A stretch of DNA of 64,000 nt from Erythroxylum novogranatense. Its lineage: Eukaryota; Streptophyta; Magnoliopsida; Malpighiales; Erythroxylaceae. A program made the translations under genes and the position numbers. The stretch spans positions 22,572,847 through 22,636,846 of the forward strand of contig CM057230.1 in the NCBI GenBank assembly GCA_029891385.1, given 5' to 3'. Below the pieces are notes generated by a model that saw only the letters and a list, made by a program, of their open reading frames with translations, was not told the DNA's origin and did no database searches. Below, in pieces: positions 42,101 to 53,725 of the stretch. The number at the start of each line of letters is the position of its first letter. The first letter of the stretch is position 1.

Positions 42101-43897
42101 TCGAATGATTAAATTCCTTGCTTTCGGAATGATTTTAGAAATTGTTATAATGATACATTCATGATTTGAAATGATTTAAGAAATTGGAAAAAAAATTATT
42201 GACTTCATTATTTTTCGAATGGTTTGAATAATTTAAGAAATGTCCATAATTGATGATTTCATTGTTTTGAATGAATGAGAATTTGTTTGACTTATGATTT
42301 TATAAATTGCAAAAATTGTTACATTCTTTGATTTTGAGGTTTGAGAATCCTTGGGTTTTGAATGATTAAAGAATTTGATTATGTGCCAAAATGTTGCATT
42401 CTTTGTGTGATTGAATTATTGTTATATGAATTGATATTAAAATTGTGAATGACATTTGTATGAAATATGACATGATATGAAAACTGGATTTTCGAAATGT
42501 GCCTTCGGGCAATCCGTTTTCTCAAGTGTGAAATGTATTATGTGGGTTTGGTTAGGTTCCATAAGTTGAGTCAAGTGCACTTGTCTTCTTTTTATAGGCT
42601 TCGCTCGCCTGCCCGCTAGTGACATTGGAGCTCCGTTACGGACTCCCATAAGTTTACGGCTACACCGGACCGTTATGCGGAAAGGTGTAGTACGATTCAT
42701 TCACGCAGTATACAAGCCGCTATGCTGAAATGTGCGATGCGTTACATTTTGGACCGACTCAAACCATTCTGATGTGTTTATGTGTTTTTGATTTTGTTTA
42801 TAATGTGATGCATTCATGTTTTGGATTTGTTCATGAATTCATTGATAAATTGAGAAAATTTTTGAAAAAGAATTATTTGATAAATTTTCTACTATGAAAT
42901 CCTTTTAATAATGGCAAAAGTTTTTGCATATTTTTGATTTATAAATATGATATCCACGAGCTGTCTAGCTCACCCCCTTTCATCCCCATCTCCAGTTATC
43001 GAGCAGTAGAGCGGATGAAAGAAAGTCAAGGCAATTGTCTGATTTTGCGTATCTTGTGTTTTGAATATTTTGGGTTTTGGTATTGGTTTTGTATATGGCT
43101 TGGAATGCCATTAAAGTTTGTAGTGCATTTATTTTGGAATGTAAGTGACTTCGGGACTTGTGTATGGAATTGAGATATAAATTTGTGTATGGTTATGATA
43201 TATAAATGGGATTGATTGAATTACGGATTTGTATATGGAATAGAATAGTGAATTATGGTTTTGTATATAAATTGTATATTGATTGTGCTTTGGATTCTGG
43301 ACGGGAGGTCCGATGATGTTGATGATTGAGAATTATTTGAAGTGCTAGGTAGATGATGATGATTGAATGTGTTTGTTATGATGGGATTCCGGACAGGAGG
43401 TCCGATGAATTGTGATGTTTGAGCTGAAATATTGAAGTGCCTTTTGTGTATGGATTGTGGATTTAGAGATATGTGTATTAAGTGTCTTTTGGCAAAAGAA
43501 AAATAAGAATTGGTTAAAAAGAAGAATTATGAGATATGTATGATTGTGAAAGATAAAATATTTAAGTTTATGGAATTGATAAATTCCAAATGGGAAATTG
43601 GAATGGTTTTGTATAAAGATGAATAGAATGAAAAGAAAAAAATTTATACGGTTTCGGATTGGTTTAGTCTTAAGGTTTCTAACGCTATTTTTCCTAAAGT
43701 ATGCGTTCACGGATGTCGAGAATTGTGATTGAGTTTGATTTGAACCGTTTGTTTGCTTTCGCTTTGTAATCCGTTCCTTCGATTCGTTTCGATTTGTGAT
43801 TCACCTTTCGTTTCGCTTTGTTATGATTCGATTTCCTTTCATTTTGTTTCTATTTTTGTTCTTCCGATTGGGGTCCGGTTCAAATCGGGTCCCAATA
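39194..43897. mobile_element. Solo LTR (about 4.7 kb) inside the LINE
   Basis: It starts TGTTAGACACCG and ends GGGTCCCAATA, flanked by GAGGT. There is no polyprotein, primer site or second LTR inside, which suggests a large Gypsy-type LTR left by recombination. It contains diffuse repeats of a segment like ATGAAAGTTGTAGA...CATTGATATAAAATATGAA (39380-40270), a CpG-rich cassette, a purine-rich tract at 41580-41680, and CCACGAGCTGTCTAGCTCACC near 42955. Related blocks occur in another LTR-derived insert at 51433-53400. Orientation is uncertain, and no gene is supported in it. Confidence 0.65.
40360..40556. other. CpG-rich palindromic cassette in the solo LTR
   Basis: About 200 bases with strong GC skew against the AT-rich surroundings contain several self-complementary words (CGCTCGCGAGCG, GGCGAGCTCGCC, GCCCTCTCGAGGGC). 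Overlapping open frames on both strands follow from the composition and are not genes. Confidence 0.65.
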
Positions 43898-43902
43898 GAG
43901 GT
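43898..43902. repeat. Target-site duplication of the solo LTR, right copy (GAGGT)
   Basis: Matches 39189-39193; followed by GGTCCATTTTGC, which continues the LINE coding sequence on the minus strand. Confidence 0.75.
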
Positions 43903-45915
43903 GGTCCATTTTGCTAAGTTTAATAGGCTTCAGTGGTCGTGGTTCACTGCTTGATTAATTGAGTGCCCTAGTTATTCCATACACAGGACAAACAGGTAAG
44001 GAGATATGAGGCCGCCCTGTCGAATACCTCTGGATGTGCTAAAGGTGTCACTAAGGGCACCGTTCCAATTTACTTGTAGGGAGACACTGAAAATGCACTT
44101 CATTATAAGATTAATCAGTGAATCAGGAAGTCCGACGTCGATGAGAGTATCTTGGATGAAATCCTATGATAGCCTATCGTAAGCTTTTTAGATCCACTTT
44201 TAAAGCCATAATCCCTTTTCAACTTGATTTCCTTTTCATTCCATGGATAACTTCTTGGGTGATAATGATGTTATCCGTAATCAAGCACCCTGGGATAAAA
44301 CTGCATTGGGTTGGAGCTACCAGATCATCTAGGTAAGGTTTGAGTCTGTTCACAATGACCTTAGTAATGGCTTTGTAGAGCACATAACATAAAACAATAG
44401 GCCTAAACTGCATAATCGATGTGGGAGATGGAATCTTAGGTATAAGTACCATTATTGTGCGATTGAGTTATGAAACCCAAATTTCATGATAAAAAATCCG
44501 TTGAATGAATAAGGTCAGAGAAGGGCCAACAATATCCCATTGGGATTGGTAGAAAAGAGTTGTGAAACTATCGAACCCGGGTGCCTTGTTTGGTGCCATA
44601 CTGAAGAAAGCTCTTTTGATTTCATCTGGACTGAGGGGACTGCCTAGATCCATGTAAGCTTGTTGAGTTAGGGGAGGGAAATGTCCATAGAGTTGTTAGG
44701 TTGTAGGATGCTGTATCTCGGCTCTATATAAATTCTCAAGGTAATGTTGTGTTAGCCATCTGATGCTCGTAGAATATGAGATCGTAATGCCATTATCATC
44801 CTTCAAAGAAGTAATTCTCGCTTGTCGTTGTCTGGTCATTATGATTGCATGATAGTACTTGGTATTCCTGTCTCCCTGTATTAACCATTGGCTTTTGGAT
44901 CGTTGATGCCAGTAAAGTTCTTCTTGACACAGGACCTGCTCAAGTTCAGACCGAAGGTGTTCCTCAAGGTCTAGGATAGATGTCGAGTTTGTGTCTTCAA
45001 GACACTTTTGGATACCTATAAGTCTTGCCATGAGTCGCTTCTTCCTATGGAAAATATTGTCAAACGTGGTAGAGTTCTAGATCTGTAATCTTTCTGAGGG
45101 TTGTCTGATTGCACTACTTAAATCATGACTGGTTGCGGTCCAATTTGCAGCTACAAATTGACCAATGCAAATTGGACCAAAGCAATTATGGGTGAGCTAG
45201 GCTGACTGAAATCTAAAGGGCTTAATCAATGGAGGAGAGTGCGTGCTCTTGTTAAGAGTAATGAGAATAGGCCAATGATCGGATTTTAGGAAGGGTAAAT
45301 GGGTGACCGTAATATGGTGGAACAAAGAATACCAATTATTAGAACAGAAGGCCCAGTCTAATCTAGTAAGAATTTGTCCTCTCCTCCAGGTGAATCTTGG
45401 CCCTGAAAATCCTAGATCCTAAAGATTACAACTATGCACACAATCTCTAAAGTGAGGGTTGACGATATATTAAAGTCGAGAACCTCCCCTTTTATCAATA
45501 CTTTCTAATTTGGCATTGAACAGCACCCAAGGTTTATGATTCTAGCAATTTTCCTAAGATATTGCCATGAAAATTTCTATAACGAGTACGTCGGGCTAGC
45601 ATATATGGTAGTGAAATCAAAAGATAAATGATCCCACTCAATATTGGCATGCACAAATTGGCGATGAGCAAGCAATATTCAGACCACAATATTATCTTTC
45701 CAAAGAAACCAGATACCTTTGGAATAACTTTCGGCTTCCACCCTGAACGAGTGGCTAAAACCTAGATTCCTAATAACCTTCATTACTCGGACCCCACTTA
45801 TATGGGGCTTTACCAAACCGACAAGTATCGGTTTGTGGATGCGAATATAGTTCTTAATGATAGGCTTGAAGGTCCTACCTCCAGCTCCTTGACAGTTCCA
45901 AATTAAAATTGACAT
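43903..45915 (-). pseudogene. LINE ORF2, N-terminal part (endonuclease and start of reverse transcriptase)
   Basis: The start MSILIWNCQGAGG at 45915 is the conserved beginning of plant L1 endonucleases. In the second motif the usual catalytic E is K (LVKPHISG). Reverse transcriptase begins with KSQWLIQGDRNTKYYH near 44890 and continues with APNKAPGFDSF near 44590, FRPIVLCYVLYKAITKVIVNRLKP near 44400 and QGGLISPYLFV near 44010-43980. Several frameshifts and stops lie between. The region just after the last motif is cut by the solo LTR. The loss of an endonuclease catalytic residue and of the reverse transcriptase Asp means this copy is dead. Confidence 0.88.
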
Positions 45916-46000
45916 AACAGCGGGGTGGAGTGGAGCAGCTATTCGATAAGAGAGTTGCTACATTATCGGTCAACTCTCGGCACTGGATTATCGAATGATC

Positions 46001-47597
46001 TTATGGATTTTCTTCCATTTGATTATTTGATTTAATATTGTTGGTATTGACTAGAGTAATGTCTTTACCCAGGTTAGGAGGTCGCGATGGGGGTAGTACA
46101 TGTGGTTGACTGGTTGAGGTCGAGGCTTCATTACTAAAGTCGTCATTGTGATCTGTCTCCATGTCCCCGCAGCCCAAGTTCTCTTGTATGGGTAGCGTGA
46201 TAGATTGGTCTTGTATTAATATTTCGACGTGAGAGGGGATCGAGAGGGCCATATGGTTTGGACTTGGGCTTAGCGTCGTATGTGAGGTAGGCCGGGGAGT
46301 CAACGATTGAGAGATTTGCCCAACATTGGCCTTGGCCTGGGTGGGATGGGTGAGTTGCTGGCCCATGGGCAAGTGCAAAGTGGATCTGGGCGGTGCCGTT
46401 TTGGAGCTGGGGTTAAGAGACCCTTGTCTAGCATTAAACGACGCCTATTTTAGTCTATAATCTTTAGGCGACGCTTGGTTTAGGGGTTTTGCCCTAAATT
46501 GGTTCCTCGTCAGCATACTACGATTTGCGGGTAAGGGAGAGTCCTCAGTTGGTGGTGGAGTGTCCGTTGTGAAGTCTAATGGCTCTATTCCTATCAGAGT
46601 CACAAATCTCAAGCCTTACAGTCCCACGTGGGAGGAGGTGGTGTGCCTGTCTTGTCGAAGCGACGTTGGATTGGGTGGCGGTCGGCACTGGCGTCTCTGA
46701 ACTTGCATCCATAGCCTGAAATCTGGTTATTTGGTACCGCCAAAAGAAGAATCGTCGTGGCTTTCTTGGTGAGTTGTCGTTGTCTGACCATCAGGGGGGG
46801 AGGATGTGGGGTTGGGCTTTTCAGTTGGGTTCGAGGGGCAAGTCGAGACTCTATGTCCGACCAGGCCATAAGAAAAGCATATTTGGGGAAGACCCTTATA
46901 TGCCAAACAGTTCGGGAAGACCCTCATATGCCATATCGTGGTATCTTGTGACAAATAGTTCGGGAAAGCGAATCCAAGACACTACATGCGTGATTTTCCT
47001 CGTAGAAAGATGGAATTTACAATACCAAGTTTGCACTGAGAGGGCATGGCCGAATATGATCCACGGTCCTTGTGTGAGAGCTTGAATGTAATCTTCCTCT
47101 TCCACGAATTTGATGAGGTAAAATTTGTTGTCTAGGTCAACCAATTTCATGGGGCCTTTAGGTTTACACAATGTAGTTAGTCTGGATTTGAGCATATTGA
47201 AGCCTAATTTTCGATCGAGTAATTTGATTACTACTGTGTTTGCCCAGGCTTGGTCAAGTTTCCCTTTGAATGTGTTAGATAATTCTTTTCCCATTCCGAA
47301 ATTGCCTTGGATGATGGAAATGTCTCCTTCGGCTATTTCAATTGATTTCTCTTCTGGCCATTCCAAGTCTCTAGCTCTTGCGTCAGGGTCGGATTGGCTT
47401 GTGACTGCCGCACTATAGCTTAACTGATTTCTCTGGACCATAGGTGCGAGAGGAGGGGGTTCTTTTTCTCTTTCACGTGCTCGGACTTTCTTTGCAGCAT
47501 GTCCAGCAGAACCATTAGAGTCGAGAGCGTTCATGTTACTGTTCATGTTGTTTTGTGCTTGTCTACCCTTTGCAGGTAGTGTTTGTTTATGCCACAC
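46001..47597 (-). pseudogene. LINE ORF1 (gag-like, DUF4283 and zinc knuckle)
   Basis: From the ATG at 47597 the protein is basic and Asn-rich. It then has GNFGMGKELSNTFKGKL, WANTVVIKLLDRKLG and DLDNKFYLIKFVEEEDYIQAL, the pattern of the DUF4283 nucleic-acid-binding domain common to plant LINE ORF1. After a duplication around 46960-46900 (LPELF / FPNCLAYKGLPQ repeats) and a frameshift, a zinc knuckle reads CFSYGLVGHRVSTC near 46870, with Tyr replacing the second Cys. The tail is Ser/Pro/Thr-rich. ORF1 proteins coat the LINE RNA. Confidence 0.82.
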
Positions 47598-47648
47598 GAT
47601 GGTAGTTACGTTACCAAGAACTTGGTAGAATGTAGACCAAATTAATGG

Positions 47649-47649
<1 letters not shown>

Positions 47650-47695
<46 letters not shown>
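47650..47695. repeat. (CA)19 microsatellite with (TA)4 tail
   Basis: It is an uninterrupted CA run of 38 bases followed by TATATATA, just outside the LINE 5' end. Its length suggests it is variable between individuals. Confidence 0.97.
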
Positions 47696-49042
47696 AACAA
47701 ACCTATTTATTCTGATTAATTAAAAGTTTTAGATATATAAATTGGTCATCTTTCTATTAATTAAGGTAACAAATTATTTTTTTTATCAAATTTCTGTAAT
47801 CGCAAGAGAGTCAAGAGAGAGAAATCAATTTTAATAAAAAACGTGATAAAGTTTCTCAATCTCTTTTAATAATGACATCTTTCTCATTAGGTATTCAATA
47901 TTATACTCTTATGATTTTTAACAGTTGTTCATTTAAGATCCTAAATTTATTAATGTCATTTTGATAATGTTATAAAAATCATATTTTTACATGTAATATC
48001 AAAGCATGTACTTTTAATAAATAATTTATTCATCTATTTTTATTATAATTATTTGATGATAATTGTTAAATATTTTGATGATTGACGAGTTTTGTGATTA
48101 TTTACTATTAATGGTTTCTATATAATAAAAATAATCGTTAGAAATTCCAACATTAAATCTCATACATATAAGACTTTTGTTTTCTCAATTGTTGAATTCT
48201 CCAAGAAGTATGACTCTAAAATTGTACTACATGTATGACTTGAGATAATGTTAGATAAATATAAGGAAGAAAATAAGCATATCGACCTTATTGGGATTGA
48301 ACTTAGGTCTCCACCTTTGGATGACAACATATTATATTGTAGATTTCACTATAATGATTACCAGCATTTAAATTTCATGTTAGTTTCATGCATAATATTA
48401 TTGAAATTTAAAATTATGTGTCACGTGTTAAATTTATGCATGACATATAAAAGGATAACTTGTTAGTCACTAAAGTGATCAAATTAATTAAATGAATTTT
48501 GTGTGTGTGTAAATAGTCATTTATTCATAAAATATCAATGCCTATAATTGAATTAATTATATAGATAAGTGATGTTTATTAGTTGATATAATTTAGAATT
48601 TTGACGAAGGTAAATTAATACTCAATGACTAATAAACATAATAGAGGAAAATCAACATTCACTTGTCAAACATGTTATATATCCAAATATGTTGATTGTA
48701 TTTGATAATTTTTTTTTGATTACTTGATAAAGTTAGTATGGCTTTAAACTTATGATTTATATTGTTGAGTTTGCCCAACGAAACCTGCAGTATATTCTAA
48801 ATGTTTAATTATTTGAATTCGATAATTTATTGAACATTTATATATTGCAGTTATTTCTCTTCATTAGCTTGCTTCTTATGCTATTGTGTTTAATAGTTTG
48901 AACTTCTCTTAATGGTGTGAACAAGTCAATTTTTATTTAATTGTTTTGGATATTGATTTAGCATTGTTTGAAGAAAAGCCACTGTCATTACGGATACAAG
49001 CAGTGAGGATGAGAAGATAAACTATAAAGCATAAGAAACATC
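47696..49042. other. AT-rich intergenic DNA between LINE and Copia-2
   Basis: I see no gene, RNA or clear repeat here. The only open frame (48248-48466, plus strand, 72 codons) is AT-rich and unlike any known family. Confidence 0.6.
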
Positions 49043-50694
49043 TGATAGAGTAGTGCTATAAAGGCAATCACCTTTAGCACTTTTTTACAAACTTTATTTT
49101 GATTAATAAAGTGAAAGACAATTTTTCATTAATTTGATGTTCATTTATTTATGAATTGATGTCGATCTTAAATCGAATTAATGAAGTCCATGATACAAAA
49201 CATAACATGAAGGAAATCATGATGAGATAATAATAATGAGATTCCTATCATGTGCAATTATGTTAGTATCTAAATTATCCTTGGTCAAAGGATTAAAAAG
49301 ATAGGACATTATTAATCCGAATAGACTAGCACATGTTATACTTCTTGATTTGATCAAGTAGTGGATCTCACAAACTGTAAGCATAAGATATTTATGGTTA
49401 AAATGTGGATGCTTACTAAGAGTAGTAAGTACATCAGATGACCCACTATAAGATTATCATAAGGATGATCCATCAAATGTCAATGATTAATCTCATCATA
49501 ACAATGGTGCAAATATCTTTATACTTGAGGTACTCTATGATATCTTGGATACTGATCCTGTACTTTGACATAATTCCTAGTTGTCTCAAGACGAAGTCGC
49601 TCATAGGATGGTGATTGGGTATAACTATTGCTATTCGAAGGTAATTGGGTAACCAATAAAGAATTCATCACTCTTGATAGAAGGAGATGATACCCACGAC
49701 CTTTGTTGGGGTCATTACTTAGGAGTCTCTGGCCAGAGCAGTTATGTGTCATGAAGAGAGTCTTTAATAACACAAAGAGTAGTAAGATCCCATGACAAGA
49801 ACTAACATCACTTGGATTAGATGTGATGTAGTCAGTCTAGTGGGAGTTGGCACATGACCATACTCTGAATTAAGTGGGTTATAGAATGGTAAAGGGACGA
49901 ATTGCACAATAATTGACTATGGAAAGGTTCATAGGTCAGATAATTAACTATCGAAGAGTTCGTGTGTTAATCTACTTATATTCTGGTAAATTGGCATCAT
50001 GAAATCCTTCATGATTTGCTTAAATTAAGAGTTAATTCAAGTGCTCAAAATAATCGGGAACTTAAAGGTCACACACGTAAAAGATTGGATGAGAAACAAA
50101 GTATGTATGGTTGTTTTTAAGTAGGCCATGATTGTGACCGAAGGCAAGACTGTCAATTAAGTAGGCCACGATCATAGCTCATAGGCCACGATCATGACCG
50201 AAGGCTCAATAGCTGATACATTAGTGAGTTCTTCACTTATGTACAATGAAGCTAACTAGTTCTTACACACTCAATGTGAGAAGATAAGGTGTCTAGAAGT
50301 GTTCTAGAGTGGGAGAGAAGTGTCTTGAATCTTATTAATGTAATTTTATGCAATTGTTGCATGAATCAAATTGCATGCATCATAGTCTTGATTTTTCTAT
50401 ACATTTGAGCATCTACTTGAATTATAAATTGTTTCTTCTTCATCTTTGTGTATTCTTGGGTGATCAAGGAAGGGTTTGGTGTTTGCAACAACCCAAACAA
50501 GGAGAAGAATCAAGAAAGGACGAGAATTAAAAGGTACATGTACTAAAATTTCATGTTCATATATTATGAGTATGCACGCATCTAAGTTTCTAGAATTTGG
50601 GGATGTCATGTGGTCGGACTTAAATTTTGACACTTCCGCTACCTTGTTGTGCATTTGATGCATGATGAATCCATGTCTCCCGCTAATAGTAACA
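49043..50694 (+). repeat. Copia-2 5' LTR
   Basis: It runs from TGATAGAGTAG to ...AATAGTAACA, about 1.65 kb. Near its start it resembles the reverse complement of the Copia-1 LTR (GCAATCACCTTTAGCAC; the cluster ATTAATTTGATGTTCATT at 49130). Short repeats of AGGCCACGATCATG occur at 50124-50200. No gene is supported inside it. Confidence 0.85.
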
Positions 50695-50695
50695 G

Positions 50696-50709
50696 TGGTA
50701 TCAGAGCCA
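50696..50709 (+). promoter_or_regulatory. Copia-2 primer binding site
   Basis: TGGTATCAGAGCCA follows the LTR after one base, identical to the Copia-1 site. Confidence 0.93.
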
Positions 50710-51432
50710 GGTCATGTATGTATTAAATGATGTATTGAACATATGCAAAGTGTTTGCTGGCTTGTGACTAACATGCATGTTGATTTGGAAAAAATTGTAT
50801 ACATTATATAAAATTATTTTCTAATTTTCTTTCATATAAATGTTTATAACATGTTGTATCATGTTTTGTCAAATGAAATTTCAATAGAATGTCATTTGAG
50901 ATTTTATTTTGAATTTATATCTAGTCTATTCATATGATGGTTTCTAGGAATTTCTGGAAAACTAAATGCATATGCTGATTTTTAAAATTTCTTAATAATT
51001 ATAGAAAAATTGCTTGTCATGATTTTCTTTCACAGAATGTTTATGAGGTGTTATGTTATGTTTATGTCAAAGGAAATTGCAATTGAATGTATTTTGCTAT
51101 TTTATTAAGAATTTAGTTTCATCATGGTGCATGTATGAAATTCTGGAAATATGATGAACATTCATGTTTGTAAATTCCATATTAAATTTTATAAAAATTG
51201 TTTTTATGAATTTTCTGCATGAACATGCAAGATAAGATGTTGCCATGTGTATGAGATGCATGACACTTGTTGTTATAGTGATTATCTTATGCATGCATGG
51301 TGTAGAGTATGACTAGAGTTAGAAGTTATATGACAAGTTTCATAGACATGTGATGTTGGCTAATTCCACTAAGTGAATAAATAATTCTTAGGAATTAGAT
51401 TCTGAAAGTTTTTATTAGACTCATTTAGAATG
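50710..51432 (+). other. Copia-2 leader, first part
   Basis: AT-rich untranslated sequence with repeats of CATGTT/ATGAAATT-type words and no gene. The leader resumes at about 56140, where GGAATTGGTATGAATGATACC matches the Copia-1 leader. Confidence 0.7.
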
Positions 51433-53457
51433 TGTCGGACCCCAAATTTTTTAATTATTATTGATTTATTTGTTTCATTTTTTTAGAATTGAGTCAATAA
51501 TTTGATGGGCATAAATAGAGATTTGAAATTAGATGGAAAGATTTGAATTAAGTTACAGTTAATATGATGTTTAAGAGATTAAAGGAGTTAGGAGGTAAAT
51601 GAAAGAAGGAGCAAAATGGGAAGACCAAATGAGAGGAGGGGTATTTTGGAAGGACAAGACCAAAATGTGGTCTTATATTTAAGAGAAGGAGAAAACGTGA
51701 ATTGGGCAGAAGAAGAGAAATAAGAAAGAGAAAGAAGAGAGATTTCGGTGGTTGAGAGAAAAGAGGAGAAAACAAGTTAGGGTTTCAATTTTCTTGGCCT
51801 TCAAGAGAGATTTTGAGGTTGTTCAAGAAGAGAAAAAGGTAGAGGAAGAGAAGAGCTTCCATTTGAGCCAAAGATCTCTTCATTTGGTGAAGAACCAAGG
51901 TTAGATCACATAAATCTATTGGGATTTTTGGAAGGATTTTAGTTTATATAGTTTATAACATCCATGGGTTTAAGTATTCTAGCATCAATTTTAGTGATTG
52001 TGTTTTGTGGGATTTTCAATTGAAAACCCTATTGAGTGAGATTTTTGTTATTGTATAAAGGGGAGCAAAGAGGAAAGAGGAACAAGAGAAGAGGCATTTT
52101 GAGCAAGTCTTTAAGCAAGGAAATCAAGGTGGGTTACATGTTTATAATAGAGTTATGAGCCACTAATGCCTTTTCAAATCAAGAAAGTAAAATGATTTCA
52201 GTTACTTCATAAGTGGTGCATTTACTACTCTTTGAATGATTTGAAAAATATTTATATGTTTGGTATATGAATTTTGTTGATGAATTTCAAAATGAAAAAG
52301 GAAATGCTTTGAAACATTTTATATTGTTCCTTGAAACATGTTATGACATTCTGTATAAATGAAAAGATGAGAAAGCATGAAAGTATGAGTGTATGATAAA
52401 ATGATTTGAGCATGATTATGTACTTTTGTTTTGGTGAGAGTGGAACCATTCTGTTCATCACGTGCATGTCGACAAGAGCCTTCTCCCGACTACCCGCTTG
52501 TGACATATGGGCTCTGAAATTGGACTCATTCTGTTCATGGGGTAAACTTCGGTTTCTCCATTTTGTTTCTATGGAACCCTCGAGCCATTTGTTTGTGCAT
52601 TACATCATTGAATTGCCAAGTTTTTTTGCATAATTTAAGTATTCTACTATGTTGATGTGATGATACTTTAACTATGAGTTTTAAGCAAGAATTGTGAATT
52701 TGAGAACGAAGCATTTCATAAATTTACTATGATTTTTATACGACAAAAGAAACATTTCAATAATTTTGCTTATTCTTTGTTATAAACTTGTTACCCACGA
52801 GCTGTCAAGCTCACCCTCTTTGTCATCCCATCTTCAGGTGATAACTAAGAGACCAAGTGATCAAGAGCCTAAGGGCATTTCTCCAAATTCACTTATTTTG
52901 TAATTTGAGATTTTGAGACGATGATGTAATGTGGCTTGGAATGCCATTAAAGATTTGTAAAAACTTTATTCTTTTGATGTTAATGAAATGTGATTCGTGT
53001 GTGGATGATGTGAGTTGAAATTAGATATACGTAAAGAAGAAATCAACTTGAGATGATGATTTTGGAGCATAAATCGTGGATATATATATATGTATGCATA
53101 AGCGAGATACTATGGGAAGGAAGATATGAATTATGACTGATCAGATGTAGTTGAAGGTGATGAGACAAATGAATTGAGATTTGAGAGTTTAATGAAATCA
53201 TTTTGGTGGTTGAGTGGTTATGCTGAGAACATTCCAAGTTTACATAGTGTAAAATTTCACGTCTTTCATAAGGGAAAAATTCGTGTTCTGACTTTAGGGA
53301 AAAACCTGGATTAATCTAGGATGAATATGACAAGTTGACTTTATGGAAGTTGTAGCTTGTCTTTCTAGCTTTTCAACGGTATATAGTATGGAATTTTTGG
53401 ATATCGGAGTCAACCGTTATAGTACTTATAAGTGGAGATGCTCAGGAGTAGAGGACG

Positions 53458-53725
53458 TATCGTCTAGTGATGATGTATCATTTGGTGAGGAAGCATTGTC
53501 TTGTGAGGATGTATAGTCTGGTGAAGACATATTGTCTAGTGATGACGCTTCGTCTGGTGATGACATGTCGTCTGGTGAGGACGTATCGTCTGGTGAGGAC
53601 ACTTCGTCTAGTGAGGACGCTTCGTCTGGTGAGGACGTATCATCTAGTGAGGACTCTTCGTCTGGTGAGGATGTTTCTTTTGGTGATGACGTATCGTCCG
53701 ATGACGCCATATCGTCTGGTGCACT
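53458..53725. repeat. 18-bp minisatellite (TCGTCTGGTGAGGACGTA units)
   Basis: There are about 15 degenerate tandem units. Because 18 is a multiple of three and the units lack stops, frames stay open on both strands (plus: S-S-G-E-D-V repeats; minus: S-S-P-D-D/E repeats). Neither has flanking coding sequence, so this is a repeat, not a gene. Confidence 0.93.

Larger units (their letters stand above)
36852..47640 (-). mobile_element. L1-type LINE, decayed, split by a solo LTR
   Basis: The minus strand carries, in order from the right, ORF1 with a DUF4283-type domain and zinc knuckle, then ORF2 with endonuclease, reverse transcriptase, a zinc-binding C-terminal region and an RNase H-like domain: the plan of plant L1 LINEs. 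The 3' end is placed at a T10 run at 36852-36861 (poly-A on the minus strand). The 5' end is near the CA microsatellite. No target duplication could be recognised. The solo LTR at 39194-43897 interrupts ORF2 just upstream of the reverse transcriptase catalytic motif. Confidence 0.8.

Noticed and set aside
48248..48466. Plus-strand frame of 72 codons in intergenic DNA
   Set aside because: Isolated, AT-rich, no motif, no nearby promoter or splice pattern.
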